Below, one piece after another: positions 1-9,251 of a stretch of DNA of 64,000 bases. The translations under genes were made by a program, and so were the position numbers. Position 1 is the first letter of the stretch. Each line of letters starts with the position of its first letter. The notes under the pieces were generated by a model. It did no database searches. It saw nothing but the letters and a program-made list of their open reading frames with translations, and was not told the DNA's origin. Origin of the DNA: Rhizobium brockwellii (GTDB taxonomy: Bacteria > Pseudomonadota > Alphaproteobacteria > Rhizobiales > Rhizobiaceae); assembly GCF_000769405.2 (NCBI RefSeq), contig NZ_CP053440.1:310001-374000 (forward strand), given 5' to 3'.

Positions 1-238
1 CGACGCGCAAGGCGGTCTTGTGCTCGTCGACGGCGCGCTGAACGATCTCGACATGCGTCCCAGGGTTTGCCGCTTCGAAGTCCGTCGCCACCTTCTTCAG
101 AGCCGTGTTGGCAGCATTGTTGTCGAAGTTGAGGGTCCAGAGCGTGATGTCCTCCGCAAGAACCGGCGTTGCCGATAGCGACGCCACGGCGATTGCAACG
201 ATGCTCGCAGTCTTCAATTTCGCAGAAAGGGTCAGCAT
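1..238 (-). CDS. Sugar ABC transporter solute-binding protein, N-terminal part (runs off the left edge)
   Basis: Only the first 79 codons are in the window. The start is ATG at 238, preceded on the coding strand by a strong AGGAGG-type ribosome site. Residues 1-24 form a signal peptide ending ...ATPVLA, and the mature part begins EDITLWTLNFDNN. That beta-strand opening, then an NxAAxxALKKVATDFEA segment, is typical of family 1 extracellular sugar-binding proteins, so a periplasmic sugar receptor is likely; the ligand cannot be told. It lies 72 bp after dhaL, with a copy of the GntR-linked 15-bp motif (296-310) between them. I infer that it opens a separately started transcription unit inside the same regulon as the apiose genes. 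Confidence 0.75.
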   Translation of the reverse strand, partial: MLTLSAKLKTASIVAIAVASLSATPVLAEDITLWTLNFDNNAANTALKKVATDFEAANPGTHVEIVQRAVDEHKTALRV

Positions 239-295
239 TACCGTCCTCCTCTTGTAAAGCCGGGCCCCTTGTTGCAGATAGTCGTCGACATGTCA

Positions 296-310
296 ACTGG
301 TATGATGAGT
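296..310. promoter_or_regulatory. Putative GntR operator, copy 1 (ACTGGTATGATGAGT)
   Basis: The 15-mer ACTGGTATGATGAGT is identical to that at 10118-10132 and differs at two positions from that at 12855-12869. It overlaps the last base of the dhaL stop codon and lies 58 bp upstream of the sugar-binding protein start at 238. All three copies have the same orientation and lie upstream of minus-strand start codons, as expected for an operator of the divergent GntR gene at 12959. Binding is inferred. Confidence 0.55.
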
Positions 311-954
311 TAACCATCACGACGATGAGCAAATTTGGCCATCGCGGCGATGACGATGACGGCGGATGCGGCGCCGGGATCGATGTGCCCGATCACACGG
401 TCCCCCAATCGTGAAGCCCGTCCCTTGGTCGCCGTCATGTTGCCGGTCGCTTCGCAGCCTGCGCGCGCTGCCCGCTCGGCCGCCTCGAAGCATTGGGGCA
501 GGGGCTTTCCCGACTGCCAGGCATCGAGTGCTGCGTCGGCCGCGGGTTTCCAGGCGTCAACCATCGTCTTTTCACCGGGTTCGGCCTTTCCGCGTTCCTG
601 GATTCCCTGCGCCATTGCCGCAAAGACACGCAGGAAATCGTCATCGCTCAATGTCTGCTTGTCTTTGGCGGCTGCTCCGGCGCGCATGAAGGCGGTGGCA
701 TATAGCGGGCCGGACGAAGCGCCGACCGCATTCAGGAATGCCTTAGCCGCGACGTTGAATGCGGTTGTCGGGGCAATCCCGGCGTCGAGTTCGCCGACCG
801 CTTTCGCTGCGGCCTGGCAGCCTGCATCCATGGCAAGGCCGTGATCTCCATCGCCGATGGCGCCGTCCAACGCGCAGAGATGGTCGCTCTCCGCCGCAAT
901 ATCCTCGGCAATCCCGGCAAACATGCGCTGAAGGTCTTCGGTCGTAAACGTCAT
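310..954 (-). CDS. dhaL: Dihydroxyacetone kinase L-like subunit (nucleotide-binding DAK2 domain)
   Basis: 214 residues, about the usual length for DhaL. The N-terminal third carries the family's Mg-ADP site, read as DGAIGDGDHG (three acidic residues plus His), followed by an ASSGPLYATAF helix and the TMVDAW segment; one DAK2 helical barrel fills the protein. In the family DhaL binds the nucleotide and works with DhaK to phosphorylate a short ketose. It starts 3 bp after dhaK and ends the apiose operon. The OiaX route is expected to yield an erythrulose phosphate, so in this context the partner substrate may be L-erythrulose or dihydroxyacetone (inference). No DhaM phosphoryl donor is in the window, so either ATP is used directly or DhaM lies elsewhere. 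Confidence 0.85.
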   Translation of the reverse strand: MTFTTEDLQRMFAGIAEDIAAESDHLCALDGAIGDGDHGLAMDAGCQAAAKAVGELDAGIAPTTAFNVAAKAFLNAVGASSGPLYATAFMRAGAAAKDKQTLSDDDFLRVFAAMAQGIQERGKAEPGEKTMVDAWKPAADAALDAWQSGKPLPQCFEAAERAARAGCEATGNMTATKGRASRLGDRVIGHIDPGAASAVIVIAAMAKFAHRRDG

Positions 955-957
955 CGA

Positions 958-1962
958 TTACCTCACAAACATCGCGCAATCACAGGGGTGGTCGATCAAT
1001 CGCTGAAGCTCGTCGTCGAGATGCATGACCGTGATCGACGCGCCGGCCATTTCGAGAGAGGTGCAGTAGTTTCCGACGAGCGATGTATGGATAACGAGCC
1101 CGGCATCGTCGAGCCGGGACTTCACGCGCCGCATCATGATGTAGAGTTCCATCATCGGGGTCGAACCCAGCGAATTGACGAGCACGGCGACACGATCGCC
1201 CCGGTCTGCTTTCATTTCGCGAAGAATGCTGTCCATGAGTTCGTCGGTCACCGCGTCGGCCGGCCTCAGCGGCTCACGCGCCACGCCACGCTCTCCATGA
1301 ATGCCCATTCCGATCTCCATCTCCCCTTCGCCGATCAGGAAGTTTGGTCGGAGGGTCTGGGGCAGCGAACAGGGGGAAAGCGCGACGCCCATCGTGTAGG
1401 TTCGCGCATTGGCATGGCGGGCGGCGCGCTCGACATCGTCGAAAGAGTAGAGAAGATCGCAGGCTGCGCCGGCGGCCTTGAAGATGAAGACGTTGCCCGC
1501 CACGCCCCGCCGCTTGTCCTTTTGATCGGCAGGTGCGGACGCCACGTCATCCGTGGTCAGCACGGTGCGCACCTCGATCTCGTCAAGCGCCAGCATTTCG
1601 GCGGCCATGTCGAAGTTCATCACGTCGCCGGCATAATTGCCATACATGAACAGGACGCCGACGCCACCGTCGACCGCCTTGGCGCAGGCGATGATCGGAT
1701 CGGGCGGCGGCGACGCGAACACATTGCCGATTGCGGCCGCGTCTGCCAGCCCCTTGCCGACAAACCCCAGAAATGTCGGTTCGTGCCCGGATCCGCCGCC
1801 GATGACCAAGCCGACCTTGCCCTTACGCGGCCCATTTCTGGCAATGATCCCGCGGGGCACGTCTTCCACGGCGTACAGGTGGCGCGGATGCGCCGCCAAC
1901 ACCCCTTGCAGCATTTCATCGACGGCATCTGCGCCGGCATTGATAAGCTTTTTCGTCTTCAC
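958..1962 (-). CDS. dhaK: Dihydroxyacetone kinase K-like subunit (ketose-binding DAK1 domain)
   Basis: 334 residues, normal for DhaK. The start is GTG at 1962, fixed by a GGGAGG ribosome site about 8 bp upstream. The protein has the glycine loop GLVIGGGSGHEPTF near residue 55 and the catalytic segment GMGIHGE near residue 219, whose histidine forms the hemiaminal with the carbonyl of the bound ketose in known DhaK proteins. With dhaL it forms a complete two-subunit kinase. Position after apnL and apsD suggests it handles a triose or tetrulose from apiose breakdown; an L-erythrulose kinase role is possible. Its sequence alone does not separate dihydroxyacetone from erythrulose. Confidence 0.88.
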   Translation of the reverse strand: MKTKKLINAGADAVDEMLQGVLAAHPRHLYAVEDVPRGIIARNGPRKGKVGLVIGGGSGHEPTFLGFVGKGLADAAAIGNVFASPPPDPIIACAKAVDGGVGVLFMYGNYAGDVMNFDMAAEMLALDEIEVRTVLTTDDVASAPADQKDKRRGVAGNVFIFKAAGAACDLLYSFDDVERAARHANARTYTMGVALSPCSLPQTLRPNFLIGEGEMEIGMGIHGERGVAREPLRPADAVTDELMDSILREMKADRGDRVAVLVNSLGSTPMMELYIMMRRVKSRLDDAGLVIHTSLVGNYCTSLEMAGASITVMHLDDELQRLIDHPCDCAMFVR

Positions 1963-2016
1963 GCTGATCCTCCCAGTGCAAGCTCCGCCTGCATAATGCG
2001 GTTGCAGCGCCGAAGG

Positions 2017-3876
2017 TCAATCCGCCAGCGGGAGAGCCGCGGTCGCGAACGGCGCGAGCAGCAACTCTTTGCCTGAATCTGCCGGCCGGCATGCGCCGCA
2101 ATCGACCTTTCGTTCTTCGCCCGTCAGATTGACGACGTGAAGTCTGGCGCCCGCGGCATCCCGTGCAATGAAAGACAGGACCTCGGAGGGTGAGGAAGAG
2201 ACGCATGCCTGCCAGGATGCGCCAGCCAATCGGGACAATGCCCGAACGGTGTTGAACAGCGGGCGCCGCCCGCCGTGCTCGGTCGGTTCGGCCGGACCGG
2301 CGATCAACCCGAACGGGCCTGACAAGGCCGAGAGCGTCAGGCATTCCAGATCGGCATCCAGCACCCGTGTCGCGTAACCGAGCGCGAAGGCCTCCGCGAA
2401 ACGTCCATTATGGCGGGGGTCGCGATCGGCCATGGCAATGCGCGCGCCCACCGGATTGTCCATCGTGCGGCTGCCATAGGGGTTCTGCCGCATCGGGATC
2501 GTCGATGGGCCGATCCGGTAGGGTTTGTCACCGTAGATCGCCCGAATGGATCGCGTGATGAAGGGCAGCGCTTCCAATGTCTGCATGACGCTGAGATCGT
2601 CGGCGGCGTGGACGATCGGATTGGTGCAGTGGCTGACGAAGTCGAGCTGTCCATCCGGGACGCGCTTGCGGTTGAGCTCGGTGAAGTAGCTCAGCATGCC
2701 GCCGCCGATGCGAATGCCGGGAAAGGCGGCGCGGGCGGCGGCATAGACTTCATCCAGCGGCGGGCACTCCGGCCATGTGCTGCCGGGTGGCGTCGATTGC
2801 CGGTCGACGGATGGCGAGATCATGATGGCATCCGGTCTGAATTTCGCCAGCCGCATCTGGTGGGCGATCTCGGCCGCCTCGCTTGACGGCGACGATTTGC
2901 AGGGAAGGGCGATCTCCAGCGTCGAGCGGCCGCGATGGATCGCGGCGATCGCAGCAAACCGCCTGAGCGCTTCGACGCCGTGCCCGGCGCCGGGGTCGAA
3001 ATGGAAGAGCAGTTCCTGGGGAGCGATTTCCGTCAGCACGGACTTTGCCGATAGCGTCGCATCGGTCTCTTCGGGCGTAACGATCACGCCGATATCAGGC
3101 ATGGTGCCGGTTCGCGCCCCGAGTTCGAGTTTTATGGCGCCGCCCGACATCACAGGAGGATGCCGTGTCGAACCGCGTGCGTCCCTGATGACCAGCGACG
3201 TTTTCTGCCGAAAGGGCCGATTGGCGGCAATTTCATACGGCCAGGGCAGGGCGAGCGGTCTGACATAGGTCTTGTAGGATGCGTCCGACCAGTTCCTTTG
3301 ATCTTCCATTTCAAAAGTGTCGCCCTCCATCCGGCATTCCGCCTGAACGCCAGGCATGACCGCGTGGGTGATGGCGCGCATGTTCTTGAACGGCTGCCAG
3401 GGCTCGATGAGATCGGGAAACCGTGTCGCCACGATCTCCCCGCCGACATGCTCGACCGTCGCCGGCGAGCCCGCTACGCCGACGATCGGATGCAGGATGC
3501 AGAAGCCGCAGCGATTGGTCTCGAAGCCGGTTGGGGCGACAGCTTCGGCCTCGAAGTCAAGCCGATCCGCGTTTCCGCTGATGCGAACATCGATGATGAG
3601 TTTGGTATCATCCGGTCCCGCGCAGCGGGCGAGATAGGCGACCTCGAAACGATCGTCATTCTGCTCGATCCGGAGGTCGGTGATTTCAGGGCTGTACGTC
3701 CCCCAGTCCCGGTCGCGGACAAGGTAGGAAATCGCTCGCAGCACCTCGGTCCCATTGTAGCGGATGGTGCGGAGGTTGCCGTTGGCGAGATCGGCTTCCA
3801 GTTTTCCGGCTCTCAGGCGAACCGGCGGCGTTTCGACGAGGCGAGTGCCGTAGAGCTGGAATGCATCAATTGTCAT
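2017..3876 (-). CDS. apnL: D-apionate lactonase
   Basis: 619 residues, cytoplasmic, no signal peptide. In the described apiose pathway this family hydrolyses D-apionolactone to D-apionate. The call rests on overall likeness to that family (start MTIDAFQLYGT, an ETNRCGFCILHP segment near residue 140, a TIM-barrel-like second half with DFVSHCTNPIVHA near residue 417) and on context. Its ATG at 3876 overlaps the stop of apsD in an ATGA junction, so the enzyme that makes the lactone and the one that opens it are translationally coupled. It ends 54 bp before dhaK. No catalytic residues are claimed because the active site of this family is not one I can point to in sequence. Confidence 0.8.
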   Translation of the reverse strand: MTIDAFQLYGTRLVETPPVRLRAGKLEADLANGNLRTIRYNGTEVLRAISYLVRDRDWGTYSPEITDLRIEQNDDRFEVAYLARCAGPDDTKLIIDVRISGNADRLDFEAEAVAPTGFETNRCGFCILHPIVGVAGSPATVEHVGGEIVATRFPDLIEPWQPFKNMRAITHAVMPGVQAECRMEGDTFEMEDQRNWSDASYKTYVRPLALPWPYEIAANRPFRQKTSLVIRDARGSTRHPPVMSGGAIKLELGARTGTMPDIGVIVTPEETDATLSAKSVLTEIAPQELLFHFDPGAGHGVEALRRFAAIAAIHRGRSTLEIALPCKSSPSSEAAEIAHQMRLAKFRPDAIMISPSVDRQSTPPGSTWPECPPLDEVYAAARAAFPGIRIGGGMLSYFTELNRKRVPDGQLDFVSHCTNPIVHAADDLSVMQTLEALPFITRSIRAIYGDKPYRIGPSTIPMRQNPYGSRTMDNPVGARIAMADRDPRHNGRFAEAFALGYATRVLDADLECLTLSALSGPFGLIAGPAEPTEHGGRRPLFNTVRALSRLAGASWQACVSSSPSEVLSFIARDAAGARLHVVNLTGEERKVDCGACRPADSGKELLLAPFATAALPLAD

Positions 3877-4907
3877 CGCAGCATCGCTCCGACATCGATC
3901 GTCTGTCCCCTGGCCGCACTGTCATAGGCGGCCTCGACGAGCGCAAAAGTTTTCAGATTGTCGGCCCCTGACGTCGAGTGTTCCGCGCCGCGCTCCAACT
4001 GATCCACCCAATGCTGCTGGATCGCGTAGACGCTCTCCTGGATGTTGTGCCAGGGCCGCGAGGCCCATGACAGCAGCTTCGGAGACACATCCGTGGTGGT
4101 GGTGCCCCTGGCGTTGGTGACTTCGAGCCCGTAACCCTGGGTCAGGCGGATCGTGCCTTCCGAACCGTCGAGCTCGATCAAGGTCTCGGGGAACGGCTCC
4201 CTGGAAAGCCTGGTGGCGTAGCTGACGTCGACGACCGACGTGGCGCCGTTTTCGTGATCGAGCAGAATGGTCGCGACATCCTCGCCCTTGATTCTCGGAT
4301 TGACCCGCTTGGTGCGGGCCGTGAGCGATCGAACGTCGCCGAGGATATAGCGAGCGATATCCAGCGTATGGATACCGAGGTCTTCAATTATGAACCGTTC
4401 CCCTTCGGCGAGATAGGGCTGGCCGGAGAAGACGTCGTAAGCCGAACGGAAGGAGAAACGGCCCCAGAAGGGCGTGCCGATCGCATCCGCGTCCAGCGCC
4501 TTGCGCACCGCCTGGATCGGCGTCTGCCAGCGAAAGTTCTCGTGCACCATCAGGGGGATACCGGCATTGCGGCACGCCTCGACCATCGCCTTCGCGTCCG
4601 ACAAGGTCTTGGCGAACGGCTTCTGGCAGATGGTCGGCACTTTGTTCCGAGCCGCCATTTCGACGAGAAAGCGATGACTTTGGACGGTCGTAGCAATATC
4701 GACGAAATCAAAACCGCCATCGGCGAACAACGCCTCGGCATCGCAATAGCGGCGATCGATGCCGAATTGGTCGCCAACGATCTTCAGCCGCTCCGGGTCG
4801 CGGTCGCAGATCGCGACGATGCCGGCACCTCGAACGTCGTTCCAGGCATGCATCTGGTTGATCGCAAAGAAGCCGCAACCGATCAAAGCCCCTTTCAATT
4901 CCGTCAT
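3873..4907 (-). CDS. apsD: D-apiose dehydrogenase (Gfo/Idh/MocA family)
   Basis: 344 residues. An open frame continues upstream, but ATG at 4907 (MTELKGALIGCGFFA) is chosen because the NAD-binding beta strand follows at once and the permease gene ends at 4909. The glycine-rich GALIGCGFFAINQ lies at residues 5-17, the lysine motif ICQKPFAKT near residue 95, and the DLGIHTLDIARYILGD segment, with the family's catalytic Asp/His pair, near residue 180. Known members oxidise D-apiose to D-apionolactone with NAD. It sits between the sugar importer permease and the lactonase, exactly as the chemistry requires. Confidence 0.85.
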   Translation of the reverse strand: MTELKGALIGCGFFAINQMHAWNDVRGAGIVAICDRDPERLKIVGDQFGIDRRYCDAEALFADGGFDFVDIATTVQSHRFLVEMAARNKVPTICQKPFAKTLSDAKAMVEACRNAGIPLMVHENFRWQTPIQAVRKALDADAIGTPFWGRFSFRSAYDVFSGQPYLAEGERFIIEDLGIHTLDIARYILGDVRSLTARTKRVNPRIKGEDVATILLDHENGATSVVDVSYATRLSREPFPETLIELDGSEGTIRLTQGYGLEVTNARGTTTTDVSPKLLSWASRPWHNIQESVYAIQQHWVDQLERGAEHSTSGADNLKTFALVEAAYDSAARGQTIDVGAMLR

Positions 4908-4908
4908 C

Positions 4909-5973
4909 TCAACCTGCCTTTGCCATCTGCATGAGGGTAACGCGCTGTTGCAGGCGGCGTTGCGCCTGATCGACGACGACGGCAATGATGATGACGAGGC
5001 CCTTGATGACCATCTGCCAGAAGGAGGAAACGCCCATCATCACCAATCCATCGGAGAGGATGCCGATGACGAAGGCGCCGATGATCGTGCCGCCGATCGT
5101 GCCGCGGCCGCCCGACATCGAGGTGCCGCCGAGCACGGCTGCGGCTATCGCATTGAGTTCGAAGCTTTCGCCGGTTGCTGGATGGGCTGCCATCAGTTCG
5201 GAGGAGATGACGACGCCGACGATAGCGGCGCACAGTCCGGAGAACATATAGACGAAGATCTTTACGACATCGACCCGGATACCGGACATGCGCGCGGCCC
5301 GCTCATTGCCGCCGACGGCGAAGATGTGACGGCCGATCGGTGTCGAGCGGGCGACATAGGCGGCCAGCAGGGCAAGCACGATCAGAATCCAGATTGAAAC
5401 CGGCAGGCCGAGGATGCGCCCCGCGCCGAAGAAATCGAAGCCGGTCGTTGCGTATTCAAGCCGGCCGACAAGGTTCGGAAACGTCTGGCCGTCCGATGAC
5501 AGCAGGGCGAGACCGCGGGCGATATAGAGCGTGCCGAGCGTGGCGATGAAGGGCGCGACGTTGAGTTTGGTGATCAGCAGACCGTTGATCAGACCGATGA
5601 GCAGGCCGATCGACAGGGTGATCAGCACGATCTCGAAGAGGTTGAAAAAGATGGTATAGCCGATCGGCAATTCGATGCCGTAAAGGATCAGGCCGCCGGC
5701 GACCATGCCGCAAAGCCCGACGATCGATCCGACCGAGAGATCGATGCCGCCGGTGATGATGACGAAGGTCATGCCCATCGCCAGGAAGGCGTTCAGCGCC
5801 ACATGCTTCGACATCAGGATCATGTTCGCCGTCGAGGTGAAGTTCGGGGCGAAGATCGCAAAGAAGATGATGACCGCGAATAGCGCGATGAACGTCCTGA
5901 GCTTCATCAGCGTCAGAAGCGCCGAGCCGTTGGCGCCCTTCGGCGCAAGAGTGGTTGATGTAGCCGCCATCAT
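4909..5973 (-). CDS. Ribose-type sugar ABC transporter permease (probable D-apiose importer)
   Basis: 354 residues with eight to ten hydrophobic segments, beginning near residue 25 (LRTFIALFAVIIFFAIFAP). The RbsC/BPD_transp_2 hallmark GGIDLSVGSIVGLCGM is near residue 70, and the coupling loop ALNAIAAAVLGGTSMSGGRGT near residue 278 contacts the ATPase. Two ATG codons (5973, 5970) overlap the stop of the ATPase gene, giving translational coupling. It forms the membrane channel, presumably as a homodimer, with the ATPase (5970-7520) and the binding protein (8235-9176). D-apiose as substrate is inferred from the enzymes encoded on both sides. Confidence 0.88.
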   Translation of the reverse strand: MMAATSTTLAPKGANGSALLTLMKLRTFIALFAVIIFFAIFAPNFTSTANMILMSKHVALNAFLAMGMTFVIITGGIDLSVGSIVGLCGMVAGGLILYGIELPIGYTIFFNLFEIVLITLSIGLLIGLINGLLITKLNVAPFIATLGTLYIARGLALLSSDGQTFPNLVGRLEYATTGFDFFGAGRILGLPVSIWILIVLALLAAYVARSTPIGRHIFAVGGNERAARMSGIRVDVVKIFVYMFSGLCAAIVGVVISSELMAAHPATGESFELNAIAAAVLGGTSMSGGRGTIGGTIIGAFVIGILSDGLVMMGVSSFWQMVIKGLVIIIAVVVDQAQRRLQQRVTLMQMAKAG

Positions 5974-7520
5974 GACGCGAGTTTCCCTTGGTGTCCGTGT
6001 CCTTTGGCCGAAGCCGCGATAATGGCTTCTTCGGTGGCCTCGTTCCGATCGAAGACGGCGACCAGCTGGCCGTTGCTCAAGACCGCGATGCGATCGGAAA
6101 GCGCCATGACCTCCTCGAGGTCGGAAGTTGAAAACAGAATGGCGAGCCCGTTTGCTGCCAGCCGCCGCATGGTGCGGAAGACATCGGCCTTGGCGCCGAC
6201 ATCGATGCCTCGGCTCGGCTCGTCCATCAGAAGCACTTTCGGATTGGTCATCAACGCCTTACCGATGACGACCTTCTGCTGATTGCCGCCCGACATCGAG
6301 GTCACCTCGAAATCCGGGTTCGGCGCCTTGATCGAGAGATCGCGGATCGCATCGCGAATGGCGTTCTTCTCCGCACCTCTGTCGATATGGAAGAGCCGGG
6401 TGAAGCGGCCAAGGCTTGCCAGCGTCAGGTTCGAGGCGATGGAAAGCACCTGGACCAGACCTTCGCGCTGCCGGTCTTCCGGAATGAGCGCAAGGCCGCG
6501 GCGGATGCGCCGGGTGGTGTCGCGGGCGCGAACATGCTTGCCGTCGATGAAGATCTTGCCGGTCGAGTGCGTGTGCCGGCCGATCACGCATTCGAAGAAT
6601 TCGCTGCGCCCAGCACCCATCAGGCCGTAGATGCCGAGGATTTCGCCTGCCCTGACCGACAGGGAGACATCGTTGACCGAAAGCCCACCCGTCGGCCGCG
6701 GCAGGCTGATGTTTTCGGCGCGAAAGACCTCGGCTCCGACGGTGTGGTCCACGGACTTCGCAAAATCCTTGGCATCCGAGCCGATCATGGAGCGCACGAT
6801 CCAGCGTGTGTCGATATCGCGGACCATCGCTTCGCCGGTGACCTGGCCGTCACGCAGCACCGTGACGTAGTCGCCGATCCGCATCAGCTCTTCGAGCCGG
6901 TGCGAGATATAGACGATTGCCACACCCTGGGCCTTCAGCTCCGCGATCACCTTGAACAGGATCTCGACCTCGGCCGCCGAAAGAGCCGAGGTCGGCTCGT
7001 CCATGATCAGGATCCGGGCATTCAACGACATGGCCTTGGCGATCTCGACGAGCTGCTGCTGGCCGATCGGCAAATCCTCGACCATCGTATCGGCCTCGAT
7101 GCCGGCATCGAGACGCTTCAAAAACGCATTGGCCTTTTGCACCTGTGCCTTGTGATCGATGCCAAGGATGCCGCGGGTGATTTCGCGCCTGACGAAGATG
7201 TTCTCGGCGACCGACATGTTGGCGAAGAGATTGAGTTCCTGGAAGATCATGCCGATGCCATTCGCCTGCGCGTGCGCCGGGCTGTCGAAGGATACCGGCT
7301 TGCCATCGAGGATGATGCGGCCGAGCGTCGGACGCTCGACACCGGCGATGATCTTCATCAGCGTCGACTTGCCTGCACCGTTTTCGCCGACGAGGACGTT
7401 CACCGCACCGCGGCGCAGCTCGAGATTGGCGCGCTTGACGGCGACGATGCCCGAATAGACCTTCGACACCTCGTCGAGGCGCAGGATGATGTCGTCCTTT
7501 TCTGCCTCTCCTGTGGTCAT
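5970..7520 (-). CDS. Ribose-type sugar ABC transporter ATPase (duplicated nucleotide-binding domains)
   Basis: 516 residues, typical for the RbsA/MglA class. The start at 7520 (MTTGEAEKDD) is chosen because it overlaps the preceding stop codon as ATGA; the longer open frame upstream has no domain. The N-terminal half has Walker A GENGAGKST (45-53), an atypical signature LPIGQQQLVEIAKAM and Walker B ILIMDEPTSAL. The C-terminal half has the degenerate Walker A usual in this class (GLMGAGRSE) and a regular signature SGGNQQKVVIGKAL. It energises the permease encoded next in the operon. Confidence 0.92.
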   Translation of the reverse strand: MTTGEAEKDDIILRLDEVSKVYSGIVAVKRANLELRRGAVNVLVGENGAGKSTLMKIIAGVERPTLGRIILDGKPVSFDSPAHAQANGIGMIFQELNLFANMSVAENIFVRREITRGILGIDHKAQVQKANAFLKRLDAGIEADTMVEDLPIGQQQLVEIAKAMSLNARILIMDEPTSALSAAEVEILFKVIAELKAQGVAIVYISHRLEELMRIGDYVTVLRDGQVTGEAMVRDIDTRWIVRSMIGSDAKDFAKSVDHTVGAEVFRAENISLPRPTGGLSVNDVSLSVRAGEILGIYGLMGAGRSEFFECVIGRHTHSTGKIFIDGKHVRARDTTRRIRRGLALIPEDRQREGLVQVLSIASNLTLASLGRFTRLFHIDRGAEKNAIRDAIRDLSIKAPNPDFEVTSMSGGNQQKVVIGKALMTNPKVLLMDEPSRGIDVGAKADVFRTMRRLAANGLAILFSTSDLEEVMALSDRIAVLSNGQLVAVFDRNEATEEAIIAASAKGHGHQGKLAS

Positions 7521-8161
7521 GGGCCGACCTTCAGTTCTGAAGGCGTTATGAGCGGCAGCTCGCCGCTCTTCGGCAGCGGAAAGGCGCCGATTGCGGTCAC
7601 TGTCTTGCCGACCAGACCTTCGCGCGGGACGGCTGACAGAAAGGCCGAATTGGCCTTCTCGTTGAAGGCCTTGCCGAACTGCGCCCACTCGATCTGGTTC
7701 TTGAATTCGTTGAAATTGACGAACTCCAGCGTGTCGCGCAGCGCCGTGCCGCGCAGCGCCGGACCGATCTGGACCTTGGCGTCGGCCCCGCCGTCGCCAT
7801 CGGCGTCGACATCGAGCGTTGCCGCGCGCGAGGCCGTATCGGCCGCGACGACCTTGCCGGTGATCTTCACCGCATAGGTCCATGGCGAGCTGCTCTGCTT
7901 GCGGGGATTGCCGTATTTCTCGCCGGCGGCGTCGGGGCTGGAGGCGGAAAGCTGCATGACGTCCTTGAGGTCACCGGCGCGCTTTTCGAAGTAGGGCACT
8001 GCCTCGGACTGCCAGATCGCTTCAACCTTTGCATTCGGGTCGAAGGCGGTCTTGGCCGCTGCCGCAGCCTTTTCCTCAGCGGTCGGCGTCTTGATGATCT
8101 TGCAACCGGGCAAGGCGGCCGCCACGACGGCAGCGAGCAGGGCGCCCTTCATTCTCAACAT
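7517..8161 (-). CDS. DUF2291-family predicted periplasmic lipoprotein in a sugar ABC operon
   Basis: 214 residues. The N-terminus has a positively charged start, a hydrophobic stretch and a lipobox ALPGC with Cys at about residue 19, so export and lipidation are likely. The body fits the DUF2291 family (VEAIWQSEAVPYFEK, QIGPALRGTALRDTLEFV, FNEFKNQIEWAQFGKAFNE). The family recurs beside ribose-type importers, but its role is unknown to me; an accessory of the binding protein or permease is a guess. Its stop overlaps the ATPase start (ATGA), and a 34-bp perfect palindrome separates it from the binding-protein gene upstream. Confidence 0.78.
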   Translation of the reverse strand: MLRMKGALLAAVVAAALPGCKIIKTPTAEEKAAAAAKTAFDPNAKVEAIWQSEAVPYFEKRAGDLKDVMQLSASSPDAAGEKYGNPRKQSSSPWTYAVKITGKVVAADTASRAATLDVDADGDGGADAKVQIGPALRGTALRDTLEFVNFNEFKNQIEWAQFGKAFNEKANSAFLSAVPREGLVGKTVTAIGAFPLPKSGELPLITPSELKVGP

Positions 8162-8190
8162 GCTTTAAACCTCGACGTCTTGCGAAATGC

Positions 8191-8224
8191 ATTGCGGAGG
8201 GCGCAGCGCTGCGCCCTCCGCAAT
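8191..8224. repeat. 34-bp perfect palindrome between the binding-protein and DUF2291 genes
   Basis: ATTGCGGAGGGCGCAGC is followed directly by its exact reverse complement. In RNA this folds into a very stable GC-rich hairpin just after the binding-protein stop codon. There is no T-run, so partial termination or 3'-end protection of the upstream mRNA is likelier than full termination. Such hairpins are known to raise binding-protein expression over that of permease and ATPase. Confidence 0.8.
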
Positions 8225-8234
8225 TCGCGGCTGA

Positions 8235-9233
<999 letters not shown>

Positions 9234-9251
9234 TTACCTCCCCAAGCCGGT

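Noticed and set aside
841..2076. A 411-codon plus-strand frame opposite dhaK
   Set aside because: Antisense shadow of dhaK; no domain, no plausible operon partner, and dhaK has an intact active-site His motif.
6387..7877. A 496-codon plus-strand frame opposite the sugar ABC ATPase
   Set aside because: Antisense shadow. The ATPase strand has all Walker and signature motifs in order; this frame has none and an odd Asp/His/Arg composition.
7521..7883. Upstream extension of the ABC ATPase frame by about 120 codons
   Set aside because: It lies wholly inside the DUF2291 gene in another frame. The ATGA overlap at 7517-7520 gives the natural start.
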